From JBJXHC01 sp964538485 (GTDB taxonomy: Bacteria; Bacteroidota; Ignavibacteria; UBA10030; UBA6906): a stretch of 49,478 bases of DNA. Below are positions 27,054 through 34,743 of this stretch, piece after piece. Under the pieces are notes generated by a model. The model was given only the letters and a program-made list of their open reading frames with translations. It did not search any database and was not told the DNA's origin. The stretch is from positions 1-49,478 of the forward strand of contig CAZIHJ010000010.1 of NCBI GenBank assembly GCA_964538485.1, written 5' to 3'. How positions within the stretch are numbered: the first letter of the stretch is position 1; each line of letters opens with the position of its first letter. Both the position numbers and the translations under genes were made by a program.

Positions 27054-27278
27054 TCAGTATTCTCCCTCGTCTTCAAAGAAAAAGTCCTCGTCAGTGGGAT
27101 AATCAGGCCAGATTTCTTCCATGCTTTCATACGGCTCTTCGCTATCCTCAAGTTCCTGTAAATTCTCGACTACTTCCACCGGCGCCCCGGTTCGGATTGC
27201 ATAATCTATCAACTCATCCTTGGTTGCCGGCCAGGGTGCGTCATCAAGATATGACGCGAGTTCCATCGTCCAGATCAA
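27054..27278 (-). CDS. DUF2795 family small acidic protein
   Basis: 74 residues. The N-terminal WTMELASYLDDAPWPATKDELIDYAIR and the closing EEIWPDYPTDEDFFF are characteristic of DUF2795, conserved in Bacteroidota and Chlorobiota and of unknown function. The start is TTG at 27278, which keeps the family-conserved (M/I)WT opening; ATG 27266 would lose it. AAGGAAG lies upstream. The gene is followed by a terminator at 26976-27009, so it is probably the end of its transcript. Confidence 0.9.
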   Translation of the reverse strand: MIWTMELASYLDDAPWPATKDELIDYAIRTGAPVEVVENLQELEDSEEPYESMEEIWPDYPTDEDFFFEDEGEY

Positions 27279-27335
27279 ACTTCAGACTTCCTTTCAAATA
27301 GAATCGGTGGTACATCAAAACAACCGGATAAGAGT

Positions 27336-28295
27336 CTACTGTGCGGTACTCGCCAAGAGAGTCCTATATCGGGCCGCATCAATATCATCAAAAAAGTAGT
27401 CGACGGGGTTCTGTTTCCTGCCATTCAACCGTATTTCATAGTGAAGATGCGGACCACTTACAAGTCCTGAACGCCCGCTCTTACCCAGGAGTTCCCCCCT
27501 GTGCACACGCTGGCCGGGGCGGACAAGAACCTTTGACAAATGAGCATACAGCGAAGAGTAGCCATACCCGTGTGAGATATCCACAACTGTACCATAACCT
27601 CCCTGGGTCCGGCCCGCAAAGCGAACCACACCATCACCGGTTGCGTAAATATTCGTCCCTACGTCATTGATGATGTCGATCCCCTCATGCATGCGATACA
27701 CGCGAAGAACGGGATGAACTCTCATGCCAAAGCCGTTAATTGAATAGTACCCTTCCATGGGTTTGATTGCAGGCAAGTGCGTAAACCTGGCCTTGTTGTA
27801 TTCATAGCGCTTGTATATCTCTTCATAACTTTCTTGTTGCAAGCGCACTTCACGGCTAAGTTGGTCAATACGATTACCGACCTGAGAAAGCAGACTCGAT
27901 GCTTCCCCGCTCAAGAAACCAAACTCGTTCAACGGAGCGCTTCCGCCGGCAGAGGCCTTTCGTGTGTCTTCATCAATACGGGTAAGGTCGACCAGCAAGC
28001 GCAGCTCGTTTCCCCGCTCGGCTATTGACTCCAAGCCATCCTGAACATTTTCCATTTTCCTCGAGATATTGCCGAGTTCTTCCTTGAGAATTCGATTTTC
28101 TGCACTCAGCATTGCCATTTGATCATGGCCAAAACCCAAGGGATCCCCCATCACTTCATTGCCCAGCAATAATCCGGCAACCAACACGACACCAAAAGCC
28201 AAGAATAGACCCAGGAGCTTGAGTTTGAAGAGTTTGACCTCTCTATAATCAAGCCGGGAGCTCGAGACCATGAAAAATTTCATCCCTTTGAACAT
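27336..28295 (-). CDS. M23 family metallopeptidase with one membrane anchor
   Basis: 319 residues: a single membrane helix (25-45), a coiled-coil region (about 58-170), then an LytM/M23 domain. The zinc ligands are His203 and Asp207 (MHEGIDI) and His285 in GPHLHYEI, with His252 as a further catalytic residue (YAHL). Members cleave peptidoglycan crosslinks and act in envelope remodelling or division (EnvC-like coiled coil). The start at 28295 has AGAGGG eight bases upstream. A strong promoter at 28398-28426 makes this the first gene of its own transcript, separate from hprK. Confidence 0.93.
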   Translation of the reverse strand: MFKGMKFFMVSSSRLDYREVKLFKLKLLGLFLAFGVVLVAGLLLGNEVMGDPLGFGHDQMAMLSAENRILKEELGNISRKMENVQDGLESIAERGNELRLLVDLTRIDEDTRKASAGGSAPLNEFGFLSGEASSLLSQVGNRIDQLSREVRLQQESYEEIYKRYEYNKARFTHLPAIKPMEGYYSINGFGMRVHPVLRVYRMHEGIDIINDVGTNIYATGDGVVRFAGRTQGGYGTVVDISHGYGYSSLYAHLSKVLVRPGQRVHRGELLGKSGRSGLVSGPHLHYEIRLNGRKQNPVDYFFDDIDAARYRTLLASTAQ

Positions 28296-28397
28296 GGGCT
28301 ACCCTCTGGCTGGTGTTTGTGATGCTGCAATTCAAAACTCAATAGCGTACCCCTCATTTTTAGCAAAAGTCAGGCCGCTTTCAAAAAATGCCTCGGA

Positions 28398-28426
28398 ATG
28401 ATACTTAATATTCAAAAAGATGTCAA
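28398..28426 (-). promoter_or_regulatory. Strong sigma-70 type promoter for the M23 peptidase gene
   Basis: Minus-strand TTGACA (28426-28421), 17-bp spacer, TATCAT (28403-28398). Leader about 95 bases to the ATG at 28295. Confidence 0.75.
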
Positions 28427-28480
28427 GGGAAAAATTTCTACGAATTCACTTTTACAGCTGAAATCAATGAGCGGTCAATT

Positions 28481-29488
28481 CTACTCGAAATCATGCTCAA
28501 AGTAGTTGATTACCCTGTTTCCCTTTCTCTTTTCACCAATTACTCCCTCAAGTCGCTTTGCAAAATCTTTCGCAGCATCATAGCCATAGTGCTTTAAGAG
28601 GTAATTTAGTGCAATAACCTCTGTAATCACTGTGACATTCTTGCCTGGAAAAATCGGCAGTTTGACATGTGGAATTTCCACTTCGAGAATCAGCGTCATT
28701 TGGTCGTCCAGACCGGTGCGAGTATAATCTTGATCCGCTTTCCAATCCTCCAACTCTACGACAATTTCAACCCGTTTCTGAAAACGGATGGCACGGATAC
28801 CGAACATGCTTCGCACATCCAAGAGCCCAAGTCCACGGATTTCCATGAAGTGCTTCACGAGGTCCGTACCGGCCCCGATAAGGATTCCCTCACCTTTGCG
28901 CGTGACCATGACAACGTCATCCGCCACCAGACGATGTCCACGTTCGATCAGATCAAGGGCAATTTCACTTTTGCCAATTCCCGACCTTCCCATCAGAAGA
29001 ACACCTATACCGTACACATCCACAAACGATCCGTGCAAAACGATTTGCGACGCAAATTGATCATCAAGAAAGTCGGCCAGAAAATACGAGAGCTTTGTTG
29101 TCTCGAACGGTGTACCGAATACCGGAATGCCTTTCGCAGTTACCGCGTCGAGAAGCTCACTATCGATGGTATTGTTGTTCGTCAGAATAATGCACGGCAT
29201 ATGAAACTGGAGCAACATGGTGAATGCTGCCATCCGCTGTGCCTGCGTAAGCGAGTTGAGGTACTTGATTTCCGTATTTCCCATCAGCTGCACCCGGTCA
29301 TACGTAAACAGCTCGACGTAGCCAGCGAGCGCGAGACCGGGGCGATTCAAATTCTTGTCACGTACCTGGTTGTCGAACCCGATCTCTCCGTTCATGGTAT
29401 GGAGCTTGAATCGATCCTTGGTTGTTTCATACAGGAAACCAACGGAGATCTCCTTCTTACGCGTTTCTTTCTTGGGATCTATCTTCAT
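28481..29488 (-). CDS. hprK: HPr kinase/phosphorylase
   Basis: 335 residues starting at ATG 29488 (MKIDPKKETRK), which has GGGA upstream; an in-frame ATG ten codons earlier overlaps hpf and has no ribosome site. The Walker A motif GRSGIGKS is at about 167-174, preceded by the catalytic His152 (LHGSFVDVYG) and followed by ERGHRLVADD with the metal-binding Asp. HprK phosphorylates the serine of HPr-like proteins. No PTS gene is visible in this window; in PTS-poor bacteria the enzyme may act on NPr-type proteins, which is inference. It is the last gene of the ybeY-topA operon. Confidence 0.95.
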   Translation of the reverse strand: MKIDPKKETRKKEISVGFLYETTKDRFKLHTMNGEIGFDNQVRDKNLNRPGLALAGYVELFTYDRVQLMGNTEIKYLNSLTQAQRMAAFTMLLQFHMPCIILTNNNTIDSELLDAVTAKGIPVFGTPFETTKLSYFLADFLDDQFASQIVLHGSFVDVYGIGVLLMGRSGIGKSEIALDLIERGHRLVADDVVMVTRKGEGILIGAGTDLVKHFMEIRGLGLLDVRSMFGIRAIRFQKRVEIVVELEDWKADQDYTRTGLDDQMTLILEVEIPHVKLPIFPGKNVTVITEVIALNYLLKHYGYDAAKDFAKRLEGVIGEKRKGNRVINYFEHDFE

Positions 29489-29504
29489 TGTCGGTCCCGC
29501 TTCT

Positions 29505-29837
29505 CTAGTCTTTTTCATTCAATTGACGGACTTTTGTTTTGTTCTTTGCATGCAGCTTCGACTTGTATTTCGAAAGTTGGACCTCGAGCTTCTCCACAGC
29601 GGCATCAATCGACTTGATGTATTCTCCTGACTTTGTCTTTGCCGTAAGTACCGTCCCGTACACATGGAGATTGATCTCGGCGGTTTTTACGCTGTTGGTG
29701 GTCCGTTCGTAGCTCAGAATGATATCCGCTCTGATAATGCCGTCAAAGAACTTTCCGAGTTTCTTTACAGCATCCTCTGCATGTTCCTTGAGTTCAGGGC
29801 GCGCCCGAAACCTTCGCGCCGTAAAGTGAATATCCAT
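29505..29837 (-). CDS. hpf: Ribosome hibernation promoting factor, short form
   Basis: 110 residues of the HPF/YfiA (RaiA) family, which binds the 30S subunit and inactivates ribosomes in starvation. MDIHFTARRFRARPELKEHAEDAVKKLGKFF opens the family beta-alpha fold; the length shows the short form without the dimerisation tail. The ribosome site GAAGGAGCAGGTA is strong, fitting high expression. It is 17 bases upstream of the hprK start chosen here and 27 bases after the xerC stop. Confidence 0.92.
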   Translation of the reverse strand: MDIHFTARRFRARPELKEHAEDAVKKLGKFFDGIIRADIILSYERTTNSVKTAEINLHVYGTVLTAKTKSGEYIKSIDAAVEKLEVQLSKYKSKLHAKNKTKVRQLNEKD

Positions 29838-29864
29838 TACCTGCTCCTTCGTTGTATTGGTGAT

Positions 29865-30773
29865 TCAGGACGCCTTGGGGTGCGCCTGATTGTAGATTTT
29901 CTTCAGTCGATTGACGCTTACATGTGTATATACCTGGGTCGTCGACAGACTCTCGTGGCCGAGCAATTCCTTCACTGCGCGCAAATCGGCGCCACGATCA
30001 AGCAAGTGAGTTGCGAATGAATGCCGCAACACATGCGGACTCCGTTTTTGGATTTCTGAAATACGGCCGATATACTTCTTCACCAGAGAATGGACTGCCC
30101 GCGGATACACTCTTCGACCTGTCACGGTGATGAATACGGCTCGTGGGTCATGGAGTTTCCCCGGCGCACGAACAATTCCCTCCCGATGTGCCAGATAGTG
30201 CGTGAGGGATTCCCATGCCCGCTGCCCGAATGGAACGATTCTCTCTTTCGACCCCTTGCCCGTTACCTTGATAAGCTTTGCACCCATTTCCATATCACTC
30301 AAATCAAGCTGGGTCAATTCACTGAGACGAATTCCTGTGCTGTAGAAGAGCTCGAGGATCGCAGCGTCCCGAGCTCCTTCCGGAGTTGAGCGATCGGGTT
30401 GTTCCATGAGCAATCGAGCACCATCTTCATCGAGATACTGGGGCAGTGTACGATCAATTTTTGGTGAGACTACATTGGAAGCAGGATTTGAGATGATAAC
30501 GCCAGTCTTATGCAGGAATTTAAAAAAGGATTTCAGGCAGGCCAGGGCGCGGGCGACACTTCTTCTCGCGTGGTGGTCGTCCAGCAAGGTACCCAGAAAC
30601 CGCCGGATCGTCGATCGGTCAATTGATTTCCACGTGAGGTCATGACCATACTGTTGCTGCAGGAAGAGCGCAAAGAGTTTCAGATCGTTGGCATAGGCCG
30701 TAATGGTATGACCAGAGTAGTTGCGCTCCCGTTCGAGGTAACGGAGGTATGATTCCACAGCCGGCTTTAACAC
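29865..30773 (-). CDS. xerC: Tyrosine recombinase XerC/XerD family
   Basis: 302 residues using GTG 30773, placed four bases after the topA stop with GCGGAG upstream; an ATG at 30848 would overlap topA by 71 bases. The N-terminal SAM-like core-binding domain (SGHTITAYANDLKLF) and all catalytic residues are present: Arg in TGIRLSEL, Lys in GKGSKER, HVLRHS, LLGHESL and the Tyr nucleophile in TQVYTHVS. XerC/XerD resolve chromosome dimers at dif. Its location in a housekeeping operon argues for the chromosomal enzyme, not an integrase. The choice of XerC over XerD is not certain. Confidence 0.9.
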   Translation of the reverse strand: MLKPAVESYLRYLERERNYSGHTITAYANDLKLFALFLQQQYGHDLTWKSIDRSTIRRFLGTLLDDHHARRSVARALACLKSFFKFLHKTGVIISNPASNVVSPKIDRTLPQYLDEDGARLLMEQPDRSTPEGARDAAILELFYSTGIRLSELTQLDLSDMEMGAKLIKVTGKGSKERIVPFGQRAWESLTHYLAHREGIVRAPGKLHDPRAVFITVTGRRVYPRAVHSLVKKYIGRISEIQKRSPHVLRHSFATHLLDRGADLRAVKELLGHESLSTTQVYTHVSVNRLKKIYNQAHPKAS

Positions 30774-30777
30774 CGTA

Positions 30778-33129
30778 TTACTCCGCAGCTTGCTGGGCTT
30801 CTTCTTTGGCAACTTCGGCTTTGCACGTTGGACAGGAGAGAAACTCACCCCGGGTTTGGGTGAACTTAACCACCATATACGCGTTCCCGCAGGTATCGCA
30901 TGCCTGCCCTACCGGCTTATCCCACGAAGCGAAATCACAATCCGGGTAGCGGGAACATCCATAAAAAATCCGTTTTCGTTTGGTCTTTCGCTCAATAACA
31001 TAACCGTCTTTACATTTTGGACACTGAACGCCAATAGAAAGAGGCTTGGTGTTCTTACAGGTCGGGTAATTTGCACATCCCATGAACGCGCCGAACTTTC
31101 CACCCTTGACGACCATGTCACCATTGCACAATTCGCATTTCATACCTGTCATGTGCTTGGTTTGTTCCTGCTCACCGGGGAGGGGCTTCGTGTTCTTGCA
31201 CGACGGGTATCCGCTGCACGCCATAAATCTCCCGTTGCGACCCCACTTGATGATCATCGGCTTGCTGCACAGATCGCACACTTCATCCGTTTTTTCCTGC
31301 AACGATTTTTTTATCGAGGCGCTGTCTTTATCCACGCCCTCCACATCACGGATGAATGGCCGGTAAAAGTCCTCCATTACCTGGGCATACGTTTGCTTGC
31401 CGGAGGCAATCGTATCCAGTTCCTCTTCCATCAGGGCAGTGAACGAAACATCAAACAGGGTCGGAAAACTCTTGACCAGAATCTTATTTACCGCAACGCC
31501 AAGCTCCGTGGGATACAGCCGGCGTTCACGTTGCTCAACATACTTCCGCGCCTGGATTGTGTCCACAATAAGAGCGTACGTGCTGGGGCGACCAATGCCG
31601 AGAGATTCGAGCTCCTTGACGAGACTGCTTTCCGAATAGCGTGCAGGCGGTTTGGTGAAATGCTGGTTCGGAATAACATTGATGAGATCAGACGGATCCC
31701 CTTGCTTGAGATTGGTGGGTAGTTTGGAGGCCGGATCCTCGTCATTCTCCTTCTCCGCCTCCTCGACAACGTCATCATACACCTGCAGGAACCCGCGGAA
31801 CCGCGGTATCGTATCGGTTGCCCGAAACGTGTAGTCGCCTCCCTTGAGATCGACTGTGGTCTGGTCGAATACTGCAGCGCTCATCTGACATGCAACGAAC
31901 CGGTTCCAAATCAACTCATACAGTTCATACATTTCCTTATCAAGGTACTTCTTCACCACTTTGGGAGAATACTTTGTTGATGTTGGACGAATTGCTTCGT
32001 GAGCATCCTGCGAACTCTTGCCTTTCTTGAACTGGCGCGCTTCCGGCGGGAGATATTCCTTGCCGTAATTGCTGAAGATGTACTCCCGGACATCGCGAAC
32101 GGCATCATCACTGAGGCGTGTGGAATCGGTTCGCATGTAGGTAATCAACCCGACCAGCCCCTCCTCACCCAACTCAATACCCTCGTACAACCTTTGGGCA
32201 AGCATCATTGTCCGCTTTGCATGAAACCGCAGTCGACGGGCGGCTTCCTGTTGCAGAGTACTCGTGATAAACGGAGGGCCCGGATTGCGCTTCACCGGCT
32301 TGGTTTGCAACTCCGCTATGGAATAGACCTGCTTCCGGATGTCATTGACATATCCTTCGGCAGTAGTCGCATCGGCAATCTTCGGGTCGTTCCCATCAAT
32401 CTTAAACAGCTTTGCAAGAAAGGGATCGCCGCCTCGTACTTGAAACTCGCCGATGACCGACCAGTATTCCTCCGGCAGGAAGGCGTTGATCGATTCCTCA
32501 CGCTCACATATTAATCGCACGGCAACTGATTGCACGCGACCCGCGGAAAGACCGTAGAACACTGTTTTCCACAGAAACGGGGAGACCTTGTACCCGACGA
32601 GGCGATCCATGGCACGGCGTGCCTGTTGGGAATCAACAAGACTATCATCAATCTTTTTCGGCTGCTGCATGGCTTCGGTAATCCCGCGTTCAGTAATCTC
32701 ATGAAACAGAACGCGGTAAATATTCCGGTTGCGCGGTTCAATCTCACGCGCAATATGCCATGCAATTGCTTCGCCTTCCCGGTCAGGATCTGTCGCCAGA
32801 TACACGGAGTCCGCCCGTTCGGCATGGGCTCGCAGGCGATCCAGTACCTCATCCTTGCCTTTGATCGTCTCATACTCCGGCGTAAAACCGTTTTCCACAT
32901 CAATGCCGAGTTTGCTCTTGGGGAGATTCTTGACGTGACCTACAGATGCCTCGACGGTAAAGTTCTTGCCGAGGTACTTGTTGATGGTCTTTGCCTTCGC
33001 AGGCGACTCCACGATGATCAGGGATTTCCCGACAGTGGATGCGGGATCAACCCCACGCCGGCGTTTGGGCTTGGTGGGCACCGGTGCTGCATCAGCCGGT
33101 TGTTCTGCCTTCTTCTTGCGTGGCGCCAT
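30778..33129 (-). CDS. topA: DNA topoisomerase I
   Basis: 783 residues with a basic N-terminal extension (1-34). The Toprim domain starts KSLIIVESPAKAKTI and contains DPDREGE at 114-120; the active-site Tyr331 lies in GLITYMRTDSTRLS. Four Cys4 zinc ribbons follow the core near the C-terminus (CDLCSKP, CELCNGD, CPKCKDG, CDTCGNA), consistent with bacterial TopA. It relaxes negative supercoils. The gene overlaps the DUF494 stop by one base (TAATG) and is followed four bases later by xerC, so expression is tightly coupled. Confidence 0.98.
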   Translation of the reverse strand: MAPRKKKAEQPADAAPVPTKPKRRRGVDPASTVGKSLIIVESPAKAKTINKYLGKNFTVEASVGHVKNLPKSKLGIDVENGFTPEYETIKGKDEVLDRLRAHAERADSVYLATDPDREGEAIAWHIAREIEPRNRNIYRVLFHEITERGITEAMQQPKKIDDSLVDSQQARRAMDRLVGYKVSPFLWKTVFYGLSAGRVQSVAVRLICEREESINAFLPEEYWSVIGEFQVRGGDPFLAKLFKIDGNDPKIADATTAEGYVNDIRKQVYSIAELQTKPVKRNPGPPFITSTLQQEAARRLRFHAKRTMMLAQRLYEGIELGEEGLVGLITYMRTDSTRLSDDAVRDVREYIFSNYGKEYLPPEARQFKKGKSSQDAHEAIRPTSTKYSPKVVKKYLDKEMYELYELIWNRFVACQMSAAVFDQTTVDLKGGDYTFRATDTIPRFRGFLQVYDDVVEEAEKENDEDPASKLPTNLKQGDPSDLINVIPNQHFTKPPARYSESSLVKELESLGIGRPSTYALIVDTIQARKYVEQRERRLYPTELGVAVNKILVKSFPTLFDVSFTALMEEELDTIASGKQTYAQVMEDFYRPFIRDVEGVDKDSASIKKSLQEKTDEVCDLCSKPMIIKWGRNGRFMACSGYPSCKNTKPLPGEQEQTKHMTGMKCELCNGDMVVKGGKFGAFMGCANYPTCKNTKPLSIGVQCPKCKDGYVIERKTKRKRIFYGCSRYPDCDFASWDKPVGQACDTCGNAYMVVKFTQTRGEFLSCPTCKAEVAKEEAQQAAE

Positions 33130-33569
33130 TAGTTGATGGTGTCTCCGCTATTCAGCAGCAATCTGTCACTTCCTTTGGAGAAGACGACTGACGCAACGAT
33201 CGAGTGAAGTTCAGGAACTGATAATTTTTCGTAGCCGGTCAACATCACGCGCTCAATCACCGTTTCCATATCCCTCTCATCCAGCAATCCGAGCTCGCGC
33301 AATTGGATAAGGTATCCCTGACTTTCGGTTGACAGTGCATACTTTTCCGCTTCATGCAATACCCGCTGCGAACCCCGCTGCATTCCTGAAGGGCGCCGGT
33401 TGATATCACTCACTTGAAAATTCTCATACAACCAGCTGAACGCGGCACTGATTTCAGATTGCGTATACCCCTTGCTTCGCAGATCGGCTATATCAATGTC
33501 ATTGATCCGCTTGTTGTCCTGGATCTCCATCATAATGAACATCAGGAGTTCAACGACTTTCTCTTTCAT
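33129..33569 (-). CDS. smg: DUF494/Smg family protein
   Basis: 146 residues, helical. MKEKVVELLMFIMMEI at the start and GYTQSEISAAFSWL in the middle are typical of DUF494 (Smg), a family of unknown function often beside topA- or dprA-type genes. The gene overlaps ybeY by four bases (ATGA) and topA by one base. AAGGGAAG precedes the ATG. Confidence 0.87.
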   Translation of the reverse strand: MKEKVVELLMFIMMEIQDNKRINDIDIADLRSKGYTQSEISAAFSWLYENFQVSDINRRPSGMQRGSQRVLHEAEKYALSTESQGYLIQLRELGLLDERDMETVIERVMLTGYEKLSVPELHSIVASVVFSKGSDRLLLNSGDTIN

Positions 33570-34006
33570 ACACTCTTCCCTTGTGAATTACGAAACCAGC
33601 GGCGCAGATAGGTTTCCTCTTGTCTCCTCATTACTTTTTTCTGTTGAGCCGTCGTATCATCATAACCGGCAAGATGAAGCACCCCGTGGATGATCAATCG
33701 GGCGATTTCATTGGCATACCGGACTTTGTATTCACGGGCCTGACTCCGGGCTCTGTCCAGATTGACATAAATCTCACCCTCAAGGTATTTTCCGGATTCC
33801 AGTGTAAAGCTCAACACATCTGTAACATAATCATGGTGTAAGAAGGTTCTGTTCAGAATCCTGGACTTTCGTGAACCAATGAACACTATCGATATTCTCG
33901 CGTCACGAATTTTCTCGCCCTGAAGTACTCCCCGTACGTACTTTGTTGTTTTCGCACCGGGAACCCTTCCCCGTGGATGCGCGTACACAACCTGCACCTC
34001 TATCAT
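33566..34006 (-). CDS. ybeY: rRNA maturation RNase YbeY
   Basis: 146 residues. YbeY is a zinc-dependent endoribonuclease in 16S rRNA 3'-end processing and ribosome quality control. TDVLSFTL (62-69) and IHGVLHLAGYDD (106-117) are family motifs: His107 and His111 are metal ligands, but the usual third His is Asp117. Loss of that His is common in Bacteroidota, so this may be a lineage form. It overlaps both neighbours by four bases. Confidence 0.9.
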   Translation of the reverse strand: MIEVQVVYAHPRGRVPGAKTTKYVRGVLQGEKIRDARISIVFIGSRKSRILNRTFLHHDYVTDVLSFTLESGKYLEGEIYVNLDRARSQAREYKVRYANEIARLIIHGVLHLAGYDDTTAQQKKVMRRQEETYLRRWFRNSQGKSV

Positions 34007-34485
34007 CGTTTGCGAGCGGCCTTCACCGGCTTGCGTGTCTTTTTCGCCAGTGGCTCTTTAAGGATGCCATCCGTCAAGGAAAGGGCAATACCCGACAACA
34101 TTACTTCCGGACCGAGCTGCGTCAAATCTCCTGAAAGCAGAGATCGGTCAACATTTGCATAGAGTGAGCAGCCGCCCTCTTTCTCTATGATAAGGCCGGA
34201 GAGCTTTCCGTGTTCCTCACCGACAAACGTGACTTCACCAAGCATTTCGCTCCCAACATAGCCGGAACAATGGTGCAGTTGTAAATGCGCGCTCTCGGTG
34301 TAGACCGACACGAGGTTGCCTTTCCCTGCACCAATGGAAATCCCCGAATAAATCTCGAGAACAAGGTGACGCGCACGCTCTTTTCCCGCAAGCTCAAACC
34401 GATAGTGCGAGCCCTCTTTCGTAGCGGCGATATCCAACACCTTACCGATCTTACGAATATCTGCTGGCGTGAATGCAAACGACAT
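34003..34485 (-). CDS. Conserved-looking 160-aa protein of unknown function
   Basis: The start is ATG 34485 (MSFAFTPADIRKIGKV) with GAGG six bases upstream; the frame reaches back to 34557, through the leader hairpin. The product mixes beta strands and Gly turns (HLVLEIYSGISIGAGKGNLVSV) and ends in a basic Lys/Arg-rich tail (AKKTRKPVKAARKR), suggesting nucleic-acid or ribosome contact. No family recognised. First gene of the ybeY-smg-topA-xerC-hpf-hprK cluster, overlapping ybeY by four bases. Confidence 0.75.
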   Translation of the reverse strand: MSFAFTPADIRKIGKVLDIAATKEGSHYRFELAGKERARHLVLEIYSGISIGAGKGNLVSVYTESAHLQLHHCSGYVGSEMLGEVTFVGEEHGKLSGLIIEKEGGCSLYANVDRSLLSGDLTQLGPEVMLSGIALSLTDGILKEPLAKKTRKPVKAARKR

Positions 34486-34492
34486 TTCGGCC

Positions 34493-34678
34493 TCAATCAC
34501 AAAGGTGCAAGGGTAAACAAAACCCCGGTCGCTGACCCGCTTGCGAGCAGGCACCATTCGACCGGGGCTTTACACATTCAATCGGTTTGATCATCACCAA
34601 CAATCTCTGGTGTGATATCTTCTCCCCTATTCCGGGGGTTGTTTCAACTTTTCGGTACCAAACCGGGTATTCCGTCAT
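34493..34678 (-). CDS. Possible leader ORF (61 aa)
   Basis: An uninterrupted frame from ATG 34678 runs through the whole leader, including the hairpin at 34519-34567, and ends TGA at 34493-34495, seven bases before the next ATG. The ATG lies about three bases after the predicted transcription start, with no ribosome site. The product (MTEYPVWYRKVETTPGIGEK...) shows no family. It could be a leader peptide that couples translation to termination, or a chance ORF. Confidence 0.25.
   Translation of the reverse strand: MTEYPVWYRKVETTPGIGEKISHQRLLVMIKPIECVKPRSNGACSQAGQRPGFCLPLHLCD
34519..34567 (-). terminator. Terminator-like hairpin in the operon leader (candidate attenuator)
   Basis: Minus-strand stem CCCCGGTCG/CGACCGGGG (34567-34559 and 34531-34523), extended by G-U and A-U pairs into TTTTGTTT, with a 27-base loop. 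It lies between a strong promoter (34688-34716) and the first structural gene, so it can only terminate its own operon prematurely. Confidence 0.7.
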
Positions 34679-34687
34679 ACGTGCGGC

Positions 34688-34716
34688 AATATAGGCACGA
34701 TGAGCGTTATTGTCAA
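34688..34716 (-). promoter_or_regulatory. Strong sigma-70 type promoter of the ybeY-hprK operon
   Basis: Minus-strand TTGACA (34716-34711), 17-bp spacer, TATATT (34693-34688), in the gap after the MBL-hydrolase gene. Predicted start near 34681. Confidence 0.75.
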
Positions 34717-34743
34717 GCATTGCGAAACCGGTGTTCGACCTTA

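Noticed and set aside
29865..30773. Tyrosine recombinase as sign of a mobile element
   Set aside because: Sits in a compact housekeeping operon with topA and hpf, and no attachment sites or phage genes are nearby.
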